From: Paenibacillus radicibacter
GTDB taxonomy: Bacteria; Bacillota; Bacilli; Paenibacillales; NBRC-103111
Assembly: GCF_024721995.1 (NCBI RefSeq)
Contig: NZ_JANQBC010000013.1
Coordinates: forward strand, 124,001 to 188,000
Length of the DNA: 64,000 bases
Direction of reading: 5' to 3'
Both the position numbers and the translations under genes were made by a program. Below, piece after piece: positions 1-9,191 of this stretch (positions are counted from its first letter, which is position 1; each line of letters opens with the position of its first letter). The notes under the pieces were generated by a model. It ran no database searches, had not been told where the DNA came from, and saw only the letters and a program-made list of their open reading frames with translations.

Positions 1-498
1 CAAGCCTTACATGCAATGGGCCTTCCTCTTTCCCTGCTGAGTCGCAACCCGCTTCAGTTAAGCGGCGGACAGATGCGTAAAGTCGCAATTGCATCTGTAC
101 TCGTTATGAATCCAGATATTCTCCTACTTGATGAGCCGACAGCGACCCTTGATCCGCAAAGCCGTGAGGAACTTATTCAGATGCTTCATCACTTATGCAA
201 AGATCAAGGCAAGACGATCGTTATCGTAACCCACCGGACAGAAGAGATTATTGACTACGCCGATGAATGGATCGTCATGAAACAAGGGACTGTCGTCTAT
301 CAAGGAAATATACAAGGGATGTATGAAGTATCTAAGCAAGGGGGCGATAAGCTAGATGTTGCCCTGCCTAAACCGCTTCGGTTCTGGCAGAAGCTAGAGG
401 AGCAATTCGCAATTTCAAGTCAAGTGAATCATTATTCAGCCGCTCACCTTGCAGACCGAATCAGTCAACTTGTTAACGGTAAAGGAGGTTCCACATGA
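1..498 (+). CDS. ECF transporter ATPase, C-terminal part (gene starts before the window)
   Basis: This is the C-terminal part of an ABC ATPase of the energy-coupling factor type. The reading frame is open to base 1, so the Walker A end lies outside the window. Visible are the ABC signature LSGGQMRK, the Walker B stretch ILLLDEPTATLD and the switch histidine in IVTHRTEE. The stop overlaps the start of the next gene (ATGA), which encodes the EcfT membrane partner, so the two are translationally coupled. ECF transporters take up vitamins such as riboflavin; the S component that sets the substrate is not in view. A flavin substrate is an inference from the FMN-dependent genes 13-16 kb downstream. 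Confidence 0.9.
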   Translation, partial: QALHAMGLPLSLLSRNPLQLSGGQMRKVAIASVLVMNPDILLLDEPTATLDPQSREELIQMLHHLCKDQGKTIVIVTHRTEEIIDYADEWIVMKQGTVVYQGNIQGMYEVSKQGGDKLDVALPKPLRFWQKLEEQFAISSQVNHYSAAHLADRISQLVNGKGGST

Positions 499-1289
499 TG
501 CAGCAACGACTTATCATCGGCAGATTTATCAACACCGCTTCATGGGTGCATCACCTTGATCCCCGCGCCAAAATGACTGCGATGATGATCTATGCAGCCA
601 GCGTTATTCTCATCGACACGTGGCAAGGTTTATTGTGGCTTGCGATCATTTCTCTTGCTGTGATGATCAGCACGAAAATTCCGCTCAAGCTGTTTATGCG
701 AGGAATTAAGCCGCTTGCTCCGCTCATTATATTCATGATGCTGTTTCAATTCTTTTTTATAAAAGAAGGAGAACTACTATTTTCTTGGGGATTTATTCAT
801 GTTTACGACCAAGGCATTACACGCGGCATGCTGGCGGCAGGGCGGATGATTCTATTCGTGACGTTCACCGCTATTCTTACGTTCACGACAACACCGATTA
901 AGCTTACACAAGGACTGGAAGGTATTCTTCGTCCGTTTACAATCATCGGCGTATCACCTCAAAAAATTGCACTCATGATCAGCATTGCACTGCGCTTCAT
1001 TCCGACGATCTTAGATGAAGCCCAGAAGATCGTAAAAGCCCAAGCTTCACGCGGTGCGGATATGAAAGAATTACCTTGGAAAGACAAAGGGAAGATGGCA
1101 ATTTCCCTGCTCGTTCCCGTCATGGTCAGTGCCTTTAAGAGGGCAGAGGATTTGCTTTATTCAATGGAGTCGCGAGGCTTCCAACTAGGTGCTCCAAGAT
1201 CGAGCTATTATACATTAACTTGGCATCTGCAAGACACCGCCTTTATTGGCATTATGTTCCTTGCGATGGTCGGGATCATTTGCTTTTAA
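495..1289 (+). CDS. ECF transporter transmembrane protein EcfT
   Basis: This is the 264-residue transmembrane coupling subunit of an energy-coupling factor transporter. It has several hydrophobic segments, roughly residues 30-70, 75-95, 110-130 and 240-260. The coupling helices carry the EcfT signatures ASRGAD (about residue 184) and ESRGFQ (about residue 225), which contact the ATPases. The start is chosen by AAAGGAGG at 481-488 and the 4 bp overlap with the ATPase gene. It should assemble with the upstream ATPase and an S component encoded before the window. Confidence 0.92.
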   Translation: MMQQRLIIGRFINTASWVHHLDPRAKMTAMMIYAASVILIDTWQGLLWLAIISLAVMISTKIPLKLFMRGIKPLAPLIIFMMLFQFFFIKEGELLFSWGFIHVYDQGITRGMLAAGRMILFVTFTAILTFTTTPIKLTQGLEGILRPFTIIGVSPQKIALMISIALRFIPTILDEAQKIVKAQASRGADMKELPWKDKGKMAISLLVPVMVSAFKRAEDLLYSMESRGFQLGAPRSSYYTLTWHLQDTAFIGIMFLAMVGIICF

Positions 1290-1351
1290 AGATACTCTAT
1301 GATAATAATCACATTCGATAAAAATCCAGAAACAACAAGGGGGAACCTCAC

Positions 1352-3277
1352 TTGGCACGTTATTTTAATGGAAAAGAAGTTGAACTCCTCGCTCCAGTCG
1401 GTACATTCGATATTTTTGAAACAATTATTCATACGAATTGTGATGCGGTTTACCTAGGTGGACCGAGTCTGAACATGCGTATGATGCGCAAAGGCTATAA
1501 TTTCTCGTATGAAGAGATCGAGAAGGCAATTGAAATTGCTCATGGTCTGGATAAGAGAGTCTATATAACGGTTAACAACCTATTGAATGAATGTGATCTT
1601 GATGAAGCACAAACATACTTCCAGTTCCTTGATCGGGTTCAGCCTGATGCTATTATTTCACAAGATTTCGCCGTATTTAAGCTGATCAAAGAAATGAACC
1701 TTAATATTAATGTCCACTCTTCTGTCATGATGAACGTTCATAATTTAGAGATGATTGAGCTTCTGAAAGAGCTTGGTGTTACACGCGTCGTAACTTCGCG
1801 GGAACTTGATCTTCAGACGATTAAGACACTTCAACAAGCTACAGGTATGGAGATTGAATACTTCGTACATGGTGACATGTGTACCGTTAACGGTTCGAAC
1901 TGCTTCACAAGCTCGATGATGTTCGGGTTTAGTAGTAACCGCGGCAAGTGCCTCAAGCCATGCAGATGGGAATACCGCATTAAACGCGACGGTTATGTAT
2001 ATCCAACCGAATACCCGCTTGCAGCAAAAGATATGTACATGTACGAACATATTCCTGAACTTATTGATGCTCATATTACTTCTTTCAAAATCGAAGGTCG
2101 CATGCGTGACAAAGAATTCTTAACGATGCTTGTGAATAGCTATGGTGAAGCCATTGACCGTTACATTGAAGATCCAATCGGATATAACCGCATTCAAGAT
2201 CGTGACCTATTAACAGAAAATCGCAAGCGCGACTTCTCTACTGCATTTGCATTTGGTAAGCCTGGTCTATCTAATATCAACCGTCGCTATGAAGGGACAG
2301 GTAAATTTTATAGTACAGGTAAAGTGTTCAGTACACCTACGGAAGAACGTGAGATTTCCGAAGATCGCATTGCGAAAGTCAAAGAAATCCTCAGCGAGAA
2401 TACTAGTAAACGTGATGTGAAAGCAGCAGAGCTTAGCGTTCGCGTGAACAACATGGAACAAGCGAAGATGGCGATTGAAGAAGGGGTTCATCACATTTAC
2501 TTGTCTGGTGATGTGTTCCTGCCAGATCTTCCTTTTACAAAGAAAGATGTTGAAGAACTTACTGCAATGAAAGCTGGCTCCAAGATTTATCTCGGCATGC
2601 CACGCATGATGAACGAATTGCAATTTGATCAATACGATCAACTGCTTGCGAATAACAAGCTTGATCTGGATGGATTACTTGTGACCAACAGTGGTGCTGT
2701 TCGCAAATTTAAAAAATACGGTTACCCGCTTGTTGGTGACTTTAACTTGAATATCTTTAATCATCTCGCAGCGGAGCAATATGCCGAATTCGGTGTCGAG
2801 CGTCTTGTTACCTCTCTAGAGTTACCGACAGACAACCTAAAGGCATTGCTTGAAAGTAGTACCGTTCCACTTGAAATGGTTGTTCATGGCTCTCCGGTTA
2901 CGATGTACTTGGAGCATGATCTATATGAGAATACTGAAGTGATGCAGGCGATCGCAGAAGAAGACAACAAGTTCGTGGATAACGACTACCTTGTCCTTCT
3001 AACCGATAAAGGCGAAAACCCAGTTTATCGCGATCATCATGGGAAGAATCATCTTACCCTTGCAAAAGAATTGAACTACCTCCCACTCTTGCGTGAATTG
3101 AATCAAGTTGGTGCTACCCACTTCCGTATTGAAGGCTGTACGTATAAGACGGAGCAGCTGCGTACAGTTGTTCAAGCTTATATGAAGGCACTTGGTTCAA
3201 TCGAAAAATGTGATCAAATCTACGCAGAGATGGAGCCTGTGTATGCAGGTTACACGTTAGGTACTTTGCAGTTTTAA
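1352..3277 (+). CDS. U32-family protein (UbiU/UbiV/YrrO superfamily), TTG start
   Basis: This 641-residue protein belongs to the U32 'collagenase-like' family. The N-terminal barrel opens with ELLAPVGTFD and carries the family core around FVHGDMCTVNGSNC. Four cysteines, C177, C184, C200 and C204, are spaced like the iron-sulfur ligands known in U32 members. Many U32 proteins act in RNA or quinone hydroxylation (RlhA, TrhP, UbiU/UbiV) rather than as proteases. The length suggests the long two-part form. The TTG start follows AAGGGGG with good spacing. It begins 62 nt after EcfT and 24 nt before the aminotransferase, in an operon with UbiD and UbiA homologues, so a role in quinone chemistry is plausible but inferred. 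Confidence 0.8.
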   Translation: MARYFNGKEVELLAPVGTFDIFETIIHTNCDAVYLGGPSLNMRMMRKGYNFSYEEIEKAIEIAHGLDKRVYITVNNLLNECDLDEAQTYFQFLDRVQPDAIISQDFAVFKLIKEMNLNINVHSSVMMNVHNLEMIELLKELGVTRVVTSRELDLQTIKTLQQATGMEIEYFVHGDMCTVNGSNCFTSSMMFGFSSNRGKCLKPCRWEYRIKRDGYVYPTEYPLAAKDMYMYEHIPELIDAHITSFKIEGRMRDKEFLTMLVNSYGEAIDRYIEDPIGYNRIQDRDLLTENRKRDFSTAFAFGKPGLSNINRRYEGTGKFYSTGKVFSTPTEEREISEDRIAKVKEILSENTSKRDVKAAELSVRVNNMEQAKMAIEEGVHHIYLSGDVFLPDLPFTKKDVEELTAMKAGSKIYLGMPRMMNELQFDQYDQLLANNKLDLDGLLVTNSGAVRKFKKYGYPLVGDFNLNIFNHLAAEQYAEFGVERLVTSLELPTDNLKALLESSTVPLEMVVHGSPVTMYLEHDLYENTEVMQAIAEEDNKFVDNDYLVLLTDKGENPVYRDHHGKNHLTLAKELNYLPLLRELNQVGATHFRIEGCTYKTEQLRTVVQAYMKALGSIEKCDQIYAEMEPVYAGYTLGTLQF

Positions 3278-3301
3278 TCTTGGTATTGAGGAGTTGAACG
3301 C

Positions 3302-4579
3302 ATGACTTACATCGGTCCTGAAGGCATTCTTGCCAAACGAAAAGCTTACTTCTACCCGTGTACCGCGCATTTTTACAAAAATCCACCGCAGCTTGTTCGC
3401 GGTAGCATGCAATATTTGTACGATGAACTGGATCAGCAATATGTAGATTTCTTCGCAGGTGTTTCCGTTGTCGCATGTGGGCATTGTAATGAGCAAATTA
3501 CGACTGCCACAATCAAACAACTGCAACAATTGCAGCATACAACGACCATTTACCTCACACAGCCGATGGTTGATTTGTCGGAAAAAATGGCATCTGTCTT
3601 ACCTGGGAAGCTAAACCGCACGTTCTTCTGCAACAGCGGTTCAGAAGCGAATGAAGGGGCGATGCTGCTTGCTCGATTATATACGGGCAAGAGTGGTTTT
3701 ATCGCGCTGGAGAATGGACTTCATGGTCGTACGTACCTGACGATGGCAGTCACTGGCATTCCGATGTGGCGTGCAGACAGCAACTTGGATGATGTAGATG
3801 TATCTTTCATTCCAAGACCTTATGATACGAAGCTTACGCCAGATGAAGCGGCTACGCGCTCACTGGATGCACTGAAGAAAGTGCTTGAAGAGAAAGGCGA
3901 TCAGATTGCTGCAATGATCGTTGAGCCGATTCAGGGCAATGGCGGGATGATCGTTCCTGTTCCTTGGTACTTCCAAGAAGTGAAGAAACTGCTAGAGCAA
4001 TATAACGTCTTGTTAATCTCGGATGAGATTCAAACTGGATTCGGTCGTACGGGCAAAATGTTCGCGATGGAACACTTCGGTATTGTTCCCGACATCATGT
4101 CAATGGCGAAAGCGCTTGGGAACGGTGTTCCGATCTCTTGCTTCGCTTCAACCGATGAGATTGCTTCCGCATTCACGAAGCCTTCCGCTTCAACATTCGG
4201 CGGTAACCCTGTATCAGCTGTGACAGCCCTAGCGGTACTGGACTACATTGAGCAGGAGAAGCTGGCAAATCGTGCAGCGGATTTAGGCAAGATGTTGAAA
4301 GATCATCTAGTTGAGTTACAAAGTAAATATAGCAGCTTGATCTCTGACGTACGTGGACTTGGACTGATGCTTGGCATGGAAATGTGTGCGGAAGACCCAG
4401 CGAAGGGTGCTGTAGTGGTCGATCAAGTTCTAGAGATCATGAAAGACCGCGGCTTCATCATTGGTAAGAATGGCGTAAATCGCAATGTAATTGCGTTCCA
4501 ACCGCCGCTTGTCGTGACGGAAGACGATATCAACAAGATGCTATCCGCGCTTGATGTGGCAATAGCTGCACTTGTGTAG
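3302..4579 (+). CDS. Class III PLP-dependent aminotransferase
   Basis: This is a 425-residue fold-type I, class III (ornithine/GABA/AGXT2-like) aminotransferase. Visible signatures are [10 protein letters not shown] (residues 111-120, PLP phosphate region), [14 protein letters not shown] with D241 for the pyridine nitrogen, and MAKALGNG with K270 as the Schiff-base lysine. Length is typical. The start follows GAGGAGTTGAACGC. The substrate cannot be told from sequence. It is cotranscribed with a U32 protein and with UbiD/UbiA homologues, with only 3 nt separating it from ubiD, so its amino donor or acceptor probably belongs to that pathway. Alternatives are a beta-alanine, GABA or alanine-glyoxylate transaminase in chance association. 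Confidence 0.88.
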   Translation: MTYIGPEGILAKRKAYFYPCTAHFYKNPPQLVRGSMQYLYDELDQQYVDFFAGVSVVACGHCNEQITTATIKQLQQLQHTTTIYLTQPMVDLSEKMASVLPGKLNRTFFCNSGSEANEGAMLLARLYTGKSGFIALENGLHGRTYLTMAVTGIPMWRADSNLDDVDVSFIPRPYDTKLTPDEAATRSLDALKKVLEEKGDQIAAMIVEPIQGNGGMIVPVPWYFQEVKKLLEQYNVLLISDEIQTGFGRTGKMFAMEHFGIVPDIMSMAKALGNGVPISCFASTDEIASAFTKPSASTFGGNPVSAVTALAVLDYIEQEKLANRAADLGKMLKDHLVELQSKYSSLISDVRGLGLMLGMEMCAEDPAKGAVVVDQVLEIMKDRGFIIGKNGVNRNVIAFQPPLVVTEDDINKMLSALDVAIAALV

Positions 4580-4582
4580 CTT

Positions 4583-6013
4583 ATGGCTTATCAGGACTTG
4601 CAACACTTCATCCAAGATTTAAATAAGCGGGGACTACTCCACTCTATTGATGTGGAAGTCGACAGCTACCTCGAAATGACGGAGATTGCAGACCGCGTTG
4701 TGAAGCAGCGCGGGAACGCACTCCTTTTTACAAAAGTGAAAAACTCGAACTACCCCGTGCTGATGAATAGTATGGGGTCTTACGAGCGTATGGCGCTTGC
4801 ATTGGGACTTAATAAGCTTGATGACATTGCAGAGGTCATGCAGGCGTTTATGAGCTTATGGAAGTCGAATGCTGGTGATGGTCAGGCGCTGAAGGACTAT
4901 TTTCCGAGAAAGATAGATATTGATGTTATGGCGCCATGCCAAGAAGTGATCGAAGAACCGAATCTGGATGAACTACCGATTCTCCATAGTTGGCCGCAGG
5001 ATGGCGGACGAGCGATCACACTTCCCCTTGTCATCACACAAGACCCGGAGACGGGACAGCAGAATGTCGGGATGTATCGCTTGCATGTATTCGATCAGCG
5101 AACGACAGGCATTCACTGGCATTGGCATAAAGACGGACGAGAAGCGTACGAGAAGTATCGGAGAATGGGACATAAACGGATGCCTGTGGCAGTCGCACTT
5201 GGCGGCGATCCTGCTCTCATTTATTCGGCCACTGCACCACTGCCTAAAGAGATTGATGAGATGTTGTTTGCAGGATTTTTGCGTAAAGAACCTATCCGCG
5301 TTGTGAAATGTGTGACCAGTGATATCCTAGTACCAGCTGATGCGGAATTTGTGCTTGAGGGCTATGTGGAACTGGATGAAATGCGTGCGGAAGGCCCATA
5401 TGCGAATCACACGGGGTATTACTCGGCTGTGGATGACTTTCCGGTCTTTCATATTGAGAAGGTGACGCGGAAGATGAAACCTGTGTATCCGACGACGATT
5501 GTTGGGCAACCACCACAAGAGAACTGTTATATCGCCAAAGCGACGGAACGAACGATGGTTCCTGTCCTTCGCAGCTTACTACCTGAGATTGTAGACATAC
5601 ACTTACCGCTTGAAGGTATCTTTAACAATTGTGCGATCGTCTCAATCAAGAAGGCGTATCCGAAGCATGCCCAGAAAGTTATGTATGGATTATGGGGACT
5701 TAAGCACATGATGTATACGAAGATGCTTATCGTTGTAGATGAACAAGTGAGTCCGCATGATGTCTCCAAAGTGATGTGGAAGGTGTTTAACAATATTGAT
5801 CCGAAACGCGATTTGGTCCTCTCAGAAGGGCCGCTGGATCTGCTCGATTGTGCATCGAATACGGCGCATTATGGGCATAGGCTCGGTATTGATGCGACGA
5901 AGAAATGGGCTAGTGAAGGTCATACACGTAATTGGCCAGATGATGTTGTCATGCCAGATTCGATCAAGACGAAAGTAGACGAAAGATGGGCTGCATATGG
6001 TTTTGTTAAGTAA
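4583..6013 (+). CDS. UbiD-family prenyl-FMN-dependent decarboxylase
   Basis: This 476-residue protein is a UbiD-family decarboxylase. It carries the hallmark stretch RAEGPYANHTGYY (from R268), R166 and R173 in the nucleotide-binding region before HWHWHKDG, and acidic residues E259 and E270 matching the catalytic E-R-E network of the family. UbiD enzymes need prenylated FMN made by UbiX; no UbiX is in the window. In quinone pathways UbiD-like proteins decarboxylate the aromatic head group (UbiD in ubiquinone; MqnL in the futalosine menaquinone route). No strong ribosome site is seen, so translation is probably coupled to the upstream gene. It overlaps the prenyltransferase gene by 17 nt. Confidence 0.9.
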   Translation: MAYQDLQHFIQDLNKRGLLHSIDVEVDSYLEMTEIADRVVKQRGNALLFTKVKNSNYPVLMNSMGSYERMALALGLNKLDDIAEVMQAFMSLWKSNAGDGQALKDYFPRKIDIDVMAPCQEVIEEPNLDELPILHSWPQDGGRAITLPLVITQDPETGQQNVGMYRLHVFDQRTTGIHWHWHKDGREAYEKYRRMGHKRMPVAVALGGDPALIYSATAPLPKEIDEMLFAGFLRKEPIRVVKCVTSDILVPADAEFVLEGYVELDEMRAEGPYANHTGYYSAVDDFPVFHIEKVTRKMKPVYPTTIVGQPPQENCYIAKATERTMVPVLRSLLPEIVDIHLPLEGIFNNCAIVSIKKAYPKHAQKVMYGLWGLKHMMYTKMLIVVDEQVSPHDVSKVMWKVFNNIDPKRDLVLSEGPLDLLDCASNTAHYGHRLGIDATKKWASEGHTRNWPDDVVMPDSIKTKVDERWAAYGFVK

Positions 6014-6875
6014 AATTTATCATAAAACACGGATGTTCGGAGAGCTTGTTATGTTCTCGCATACGTTATTCTCGCTTCCATTTGCGATTATATCCATTGT
6101 ATGGGCTGCTGGAGGCGTCCCGCCACTATATGTCATGATGTGGTCACTCATTGCGCTCATCGGTGCGAGGAACGGCGCTAACGCGTTTAATCGGCTTGTC
6201 GACAAGCAGTTCGATGCGCTGAATCCACGTACCGCTCACCGCCACTTGCCAAGAATGCTGCTTCAAGATAAAGAAGTTGCGGTCTTCATCATATTGAATT
6301 ACTTGTTATTTATATTCGCGGCATACATGCTGAATCCACTCTGCTTCGCCTTGTCGCCCGTGGCGATCATTCTGATCTCCTCCTATTCGTACACGAAGCG
6401 ATTCACATGGTTATGTCACTTGTACTTAGGATTTACAATTGCATCTGCACCTGTTGGCGCTTGGTTCGCTGTGACCGGTCAGTTCGCCTTCACACCGTTT
6501 ATCTTAGGGACGATTATTATGCTGTGGATTGCTGGCTTCGATATTGTGTACGCGACCCAAGACATTGAATTTGATCGGAAGAATGGTCTATGGTCTGTAC
6601 CTAGCATCTTCGGACTCGAAGACGCACTCTTTATCGCAAGAAGCTTCCACCTGATTATGATGCTCCTCCTCGTGTGCTTATACTGGATTCAACATATGGG
6701 ATGGCTGTACTTAGTCGGACTTGGTATTGCACTCATCCTGCTCCTAGCCGAGCACCGCGTTATTAAACCGAGCAACCCGAAGCTGATGAAGCTGGCGTCT
6801 TATAAGCTTAATCAAGTGATTAGCATGGTGATCTTAGTATTCACGATGGCGGATTACTTTTTGTTACGTGGATAG
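5997..6875 (+). CDS. UbiA-family aromatic prenyltransferase (4-hydroxybenzoate / MqnP type)
   Basis: This 292-residue integral membrane protein belongs to the UbiA superfamily. Both Mg-diphosphate motifs are present: N65xxxD69xxxD73 (NRLVDKQFD) and D182/D189/D193 (DIVYATQDIEFD). The second motif resembles UbiA/MqnP rather than MenA. About eight to nine hydrophobic helices are visible. It would attach a polyprenyl chain to an aromatic carboxylic acid which the overlapping UbiD-like gene product then decarboxylates. In the Listeria electron-transfer locus the equivalent role (DmkA) is filled by a MenA-like enzyme, so a UbiA type is a difference. A strong terminator follows at once. Confidence 0.88.
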   Translation: MVLLSKIYHKTRMFGELVMFSHTLFSLPFAIISIVWAAGGVPPLYVMMWSLIALIGARNGANAFNRLVDKQFDALNPRTAHRHLPRMLLQDKEVAVFIILNYLLFIFAAYMLNPLCFALSPVAIILISSYSYTKRFTWLCHLYLGFTIASAPVGAWFAVTGQFAFTPFILGTIIMLWIAGFDIVYATQDIEFDRKNGLWSVPSIFGLEDALFIARSFHLIMMLLLVCLYWIQHMGWLYLVGLGIALILLLAEHRVIKPSNPKLMKLASYKLNQVISMVILVFTMADYFLLRG

Positions 6876-6884
6876 GAAATAAAG

Positions 6885-6918
6885 AAGCGCATGCCTTTGA
6901 GGGGCATGCGCTTTTATT
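6885..6918. terminator. Bidirectional terminator between ubiA and the 5'-nucleotidase
   Basis: An 11 bp perfect stem (AAGCGCATGCC with GGCATGCGCTT) is followed by TTATTATTATT on the plus side and preceded by an A-rich run on the other. It can end transcription of both convergent units. Confidence 0.85.
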
Positions 6919-6932
6919 ATTATTAATTATGA

Positions 6933-9191
6933 TTACTGAACTGTTACATGAGATGGACCCACGTAAGCAATTTTTCCATTGAAGGAAATTTTCAACCAGC
7001 CTTTTTCCATGCCTAGTACTTCAAGTACTGTTCCCTTAGGTACGGACGCGAAAACTTTTGCATCATAAGATGCACCAGCACGAACGTTAAGGAAGGATGC
7101 CGTTACAACACCTTGTTTGGAAGCTTCCGGCTTCTCTACTACAGGCTCCGTAACTGGCTTCTCAACAGGCTTAGTTTCTTCAACAGGTTTCTTATCGTCA
7201 ACCGGCTTCTTGTCCTCTGTACCCGTTCCTGCTGCCTTAAGAGCCGCATTCACTTTGCTGTACAACTCACCAGTTGTTTGTACACCTGCAAATTGCTCTG
7301 GAGCAAGTTTTGCATTCTTCGCAAGTTCTTCGATCATTTCTTTCGTTACTGCATCTTTAATGTTAATGGAAGCCACATTCGTGAACTTGCCATCTTCTGT
7401 TTTTGGAACCCCTAGAATGCCTTTATTGATCAGTTCTACAACATCTGCACGCTCAGGTGCTGCTGTATCGATACCGAGTACTTTCCAGTTATCTTGAACT
7501 TTTGGCTCGTATACGCCATTCTTTTCTTCTTTCAGGTATTTAATCGCAAGGTTACGAATAATACCTTCTGTCTCGCCGTAAGCACTCTCATCTTTGGAAG
7601 ACCACAATTGTTCGAACTTACGACCTTCAAGTGCGCCGCCTTTCGCTTGAAGAAATTCCATACGGTATGCATTCATACCTAGAGTCAACTTGTCTTCTGG
7701 TTTAATCGGTGTTCCATCATGCTTGCGTACATTCGTAATTCGGTCACCGTAAGGCTTCGTTAAATCGATCTCGTACTTCACACCGCCGAAGAAATCATTC
7801 GTGCTGTACTTGGATGCACGACGCTTATTGTCAAAGCTGATCGTTACATCGCCCGGACGCGTGGAATTGAAGTAGCCAGCAGACCATTCCATATAATCTT
7901 TCAGGTCTTTACCTGTTACTCTATAGTTCGTAATTTCACCTAACGCGTATTGATAGTTATAAGCAATATCTTTCTTCTTAATCGCACCAATGTCTAAACG
8001 TGCTTTGTCATTGTCGATCTGATGCGCAACAACGTCTGCTTTACTGTAATGCAGCATCACGTCATTGAAGAAGTCCGCAAGGCGCGTTTCTTGAATTTGA
8101 ACTTGTGGAATACCTTCAATCTCGTTCTTAGGAACAAGGTTCATGCCTTTAAGCTCAGCAACTACGATGTTCGCATCTGCACGAGCATGCTCGTGGAACG
8201 GGTGAAGCTTTTTCTCAAGATCAGCATCAGAAGTTGTGAAACTGCCATCCGCTTGTTTAACTGGAAGTGCAGTAGCTTCTTTACTTTTCAGAACCATCTT
8301 GCCGTTCTCTTTTACAAAAGTAAGGTCAATACGGGAAATATGTGTACCGTATTTGTCTGGTTCAGTAATTAGAACACCATTTACTTCTTCCTTCTTCACA
8401 AGCTTGTGCATGTGACCTGCAAAAATAGCAGTAAGCTCAGGGTTGCCATTGGCAATATCCGCTACACCTGTACCTGGTCTGCCATTTTCATTTTCCAAGC
8501 CCATATGCATAAGACCGATAGTTGCATCGACTTTGCCTTCAAGCTCTTTAATTGCTTTTTTCGTTTCATCAACTGGATTCGTGAATACGATACCGTTAAC
8601 GTGATCTGTACCTTTTTCAAACTCTGCAGTCATCGGTGTATCCATACCAATTACCCCGATTTTCACGCCTGCACGCTCAATAACCGTGGAAGCTGGCAAG
8701 AAACGCTCACCGTTCTCTTTATAAATGTTACCTGCTAAGATTGGCCCCTTGTACTGGCTGCTAATCTTCTCAAGTGTATCAAGTCCGAAGTTAAACTCAT
8801 GGTTACCTAGCGCCCATGCGTCATAGCCCATTTCATTCATTGCAACCATCATTGGTGATTGTGGTTGGTCATTGAATAGCTCAGCTGAGTTGCCTTGAAT
8901 ACTGTCCCCTGCATCAAGCAAGATTGTATTCGGATTCTCTGCACGAACTTTCTTAATGATCGTAAGCAATTGTGTTAAACTGCCCGTATTATTCGCTGCA
9001 TCCGTGGAATAGTCCCAAGGCATGAAACGTCCATGAATATCTGATGTACCTAGAAGCGTAATTTTCACTTCATCATTCTTTGCAGCTTCCGCCGCCTTAG
9101 CTGGTGCTGGAATGCTTGTAAATGCAGCTCCAACCATCGTTACAGCTAGTCCCAGACTTAAGAATTTTGTGATCATTTTCTTTGGATTCAT
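6933..9191 (-). CDS. Secreted 5'-nucleotidase / 2',3'-cyclic phosphodiesterase with C-terminal SH3b domain
   Basis: This 752-residue exported enzyme belongs to the UshA/YfkN metallophosphoesterase family. A signal peptide ends near AKAAEA (about residue 35). The metal-binding motifs are TSDIHGRF, DAGDSIQGN, GNHEFNFG and AGHMHK. A 5'-nucleotidase C-terminal domain follows (about 340-540). A Pro/Lys/Glu-rich linker (about 660-690) leads to a bacterial SH3 domain with the signature LNVRAGASYDAKV (last 60 residues), which should bind the cell wall. The family hydrolyses nucleotides and, in Shewanella UshA, FAD to FMN. Lying between an ECF transporter operon and a flavin-dependent electron-transfer cluster, it could process extracellular flavin nucleotides; this is inference. 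Confidence 0.9.
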   Translation of the reverse strand: MNPKKMITKFLSLGLAVTMVGAAFTSIPAPAKAAEAAKNDEVKITLLGTSDIHGRFMPWDYSTDAANNTGSLTQLLTIIKKVRAENPNTILLDAGDSIQGNSAELFNDQPQSPMMVAMNEMGYDAWALGNHEFNFGLDTLEKISSQYKGPILAGNIYKENGERFLPASTVIERAGVKIGVIGMDTPMTAEFEKGTDHVNGIVFTNPVDETKKAIKELEGKVDATIGLMHMGLENENGRPGTGVADIANGNPELTAIFAGHMHKLVKKEEVNGVLITEPDKYGTHISRIDLTFVKENGKMVLKSKEATALPVKQADGSFTTSDADLEKKLHPFHEHARADANIVVAELKGMNLVPKNEIEGIPQVQIQETRLADFFNDVMLHYSKADVVAHQIDNDKARLDIGAIKKKDIAYNYQYALGEITNYRVTGKDLKDYMEWSAGYFNSTRPGDVTISFDNKRRASKYSTNDFFGGVKYEIDLTKPYGDRITNVRKHDGTPIKPEDKLTLGMNAYRMEFLQAKGGALEGRKFEQLWSSKDESAYGETEGIIRNLAIKYLKEEKNGVYEPKVQDNWKVLGIDTAAPERADVVELINKGILGVPKTEDGKFTNVASINIKDAVTKEMIEELAKNAKLAPEQFAGVQTTGELYSKVNAALKAAGTGTEDKKPVDDKKPVEETKPVEKPVTEPVVEKPEASKQGVVTASFLNVRAGASYDAKVFASVPKGTVLEVLGMEKGWLKISFNGKIAYVGPSHVTVQ

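Noticed and set aside
5997-6875. MenA (DHNA prenyltransferase) call for the prenyltransferase
   Set aside because: The second aspartate motif (YATQDIEFD) and the UbiD partner fit the UbiA/MqnP branch better.
7113-7497. Long plus-strand frames opposite the nucleotidase gene
   Set aside because: They are antisense shadows of the Pro/Lys/Glu-rich linker region and have no ribosome site or family.
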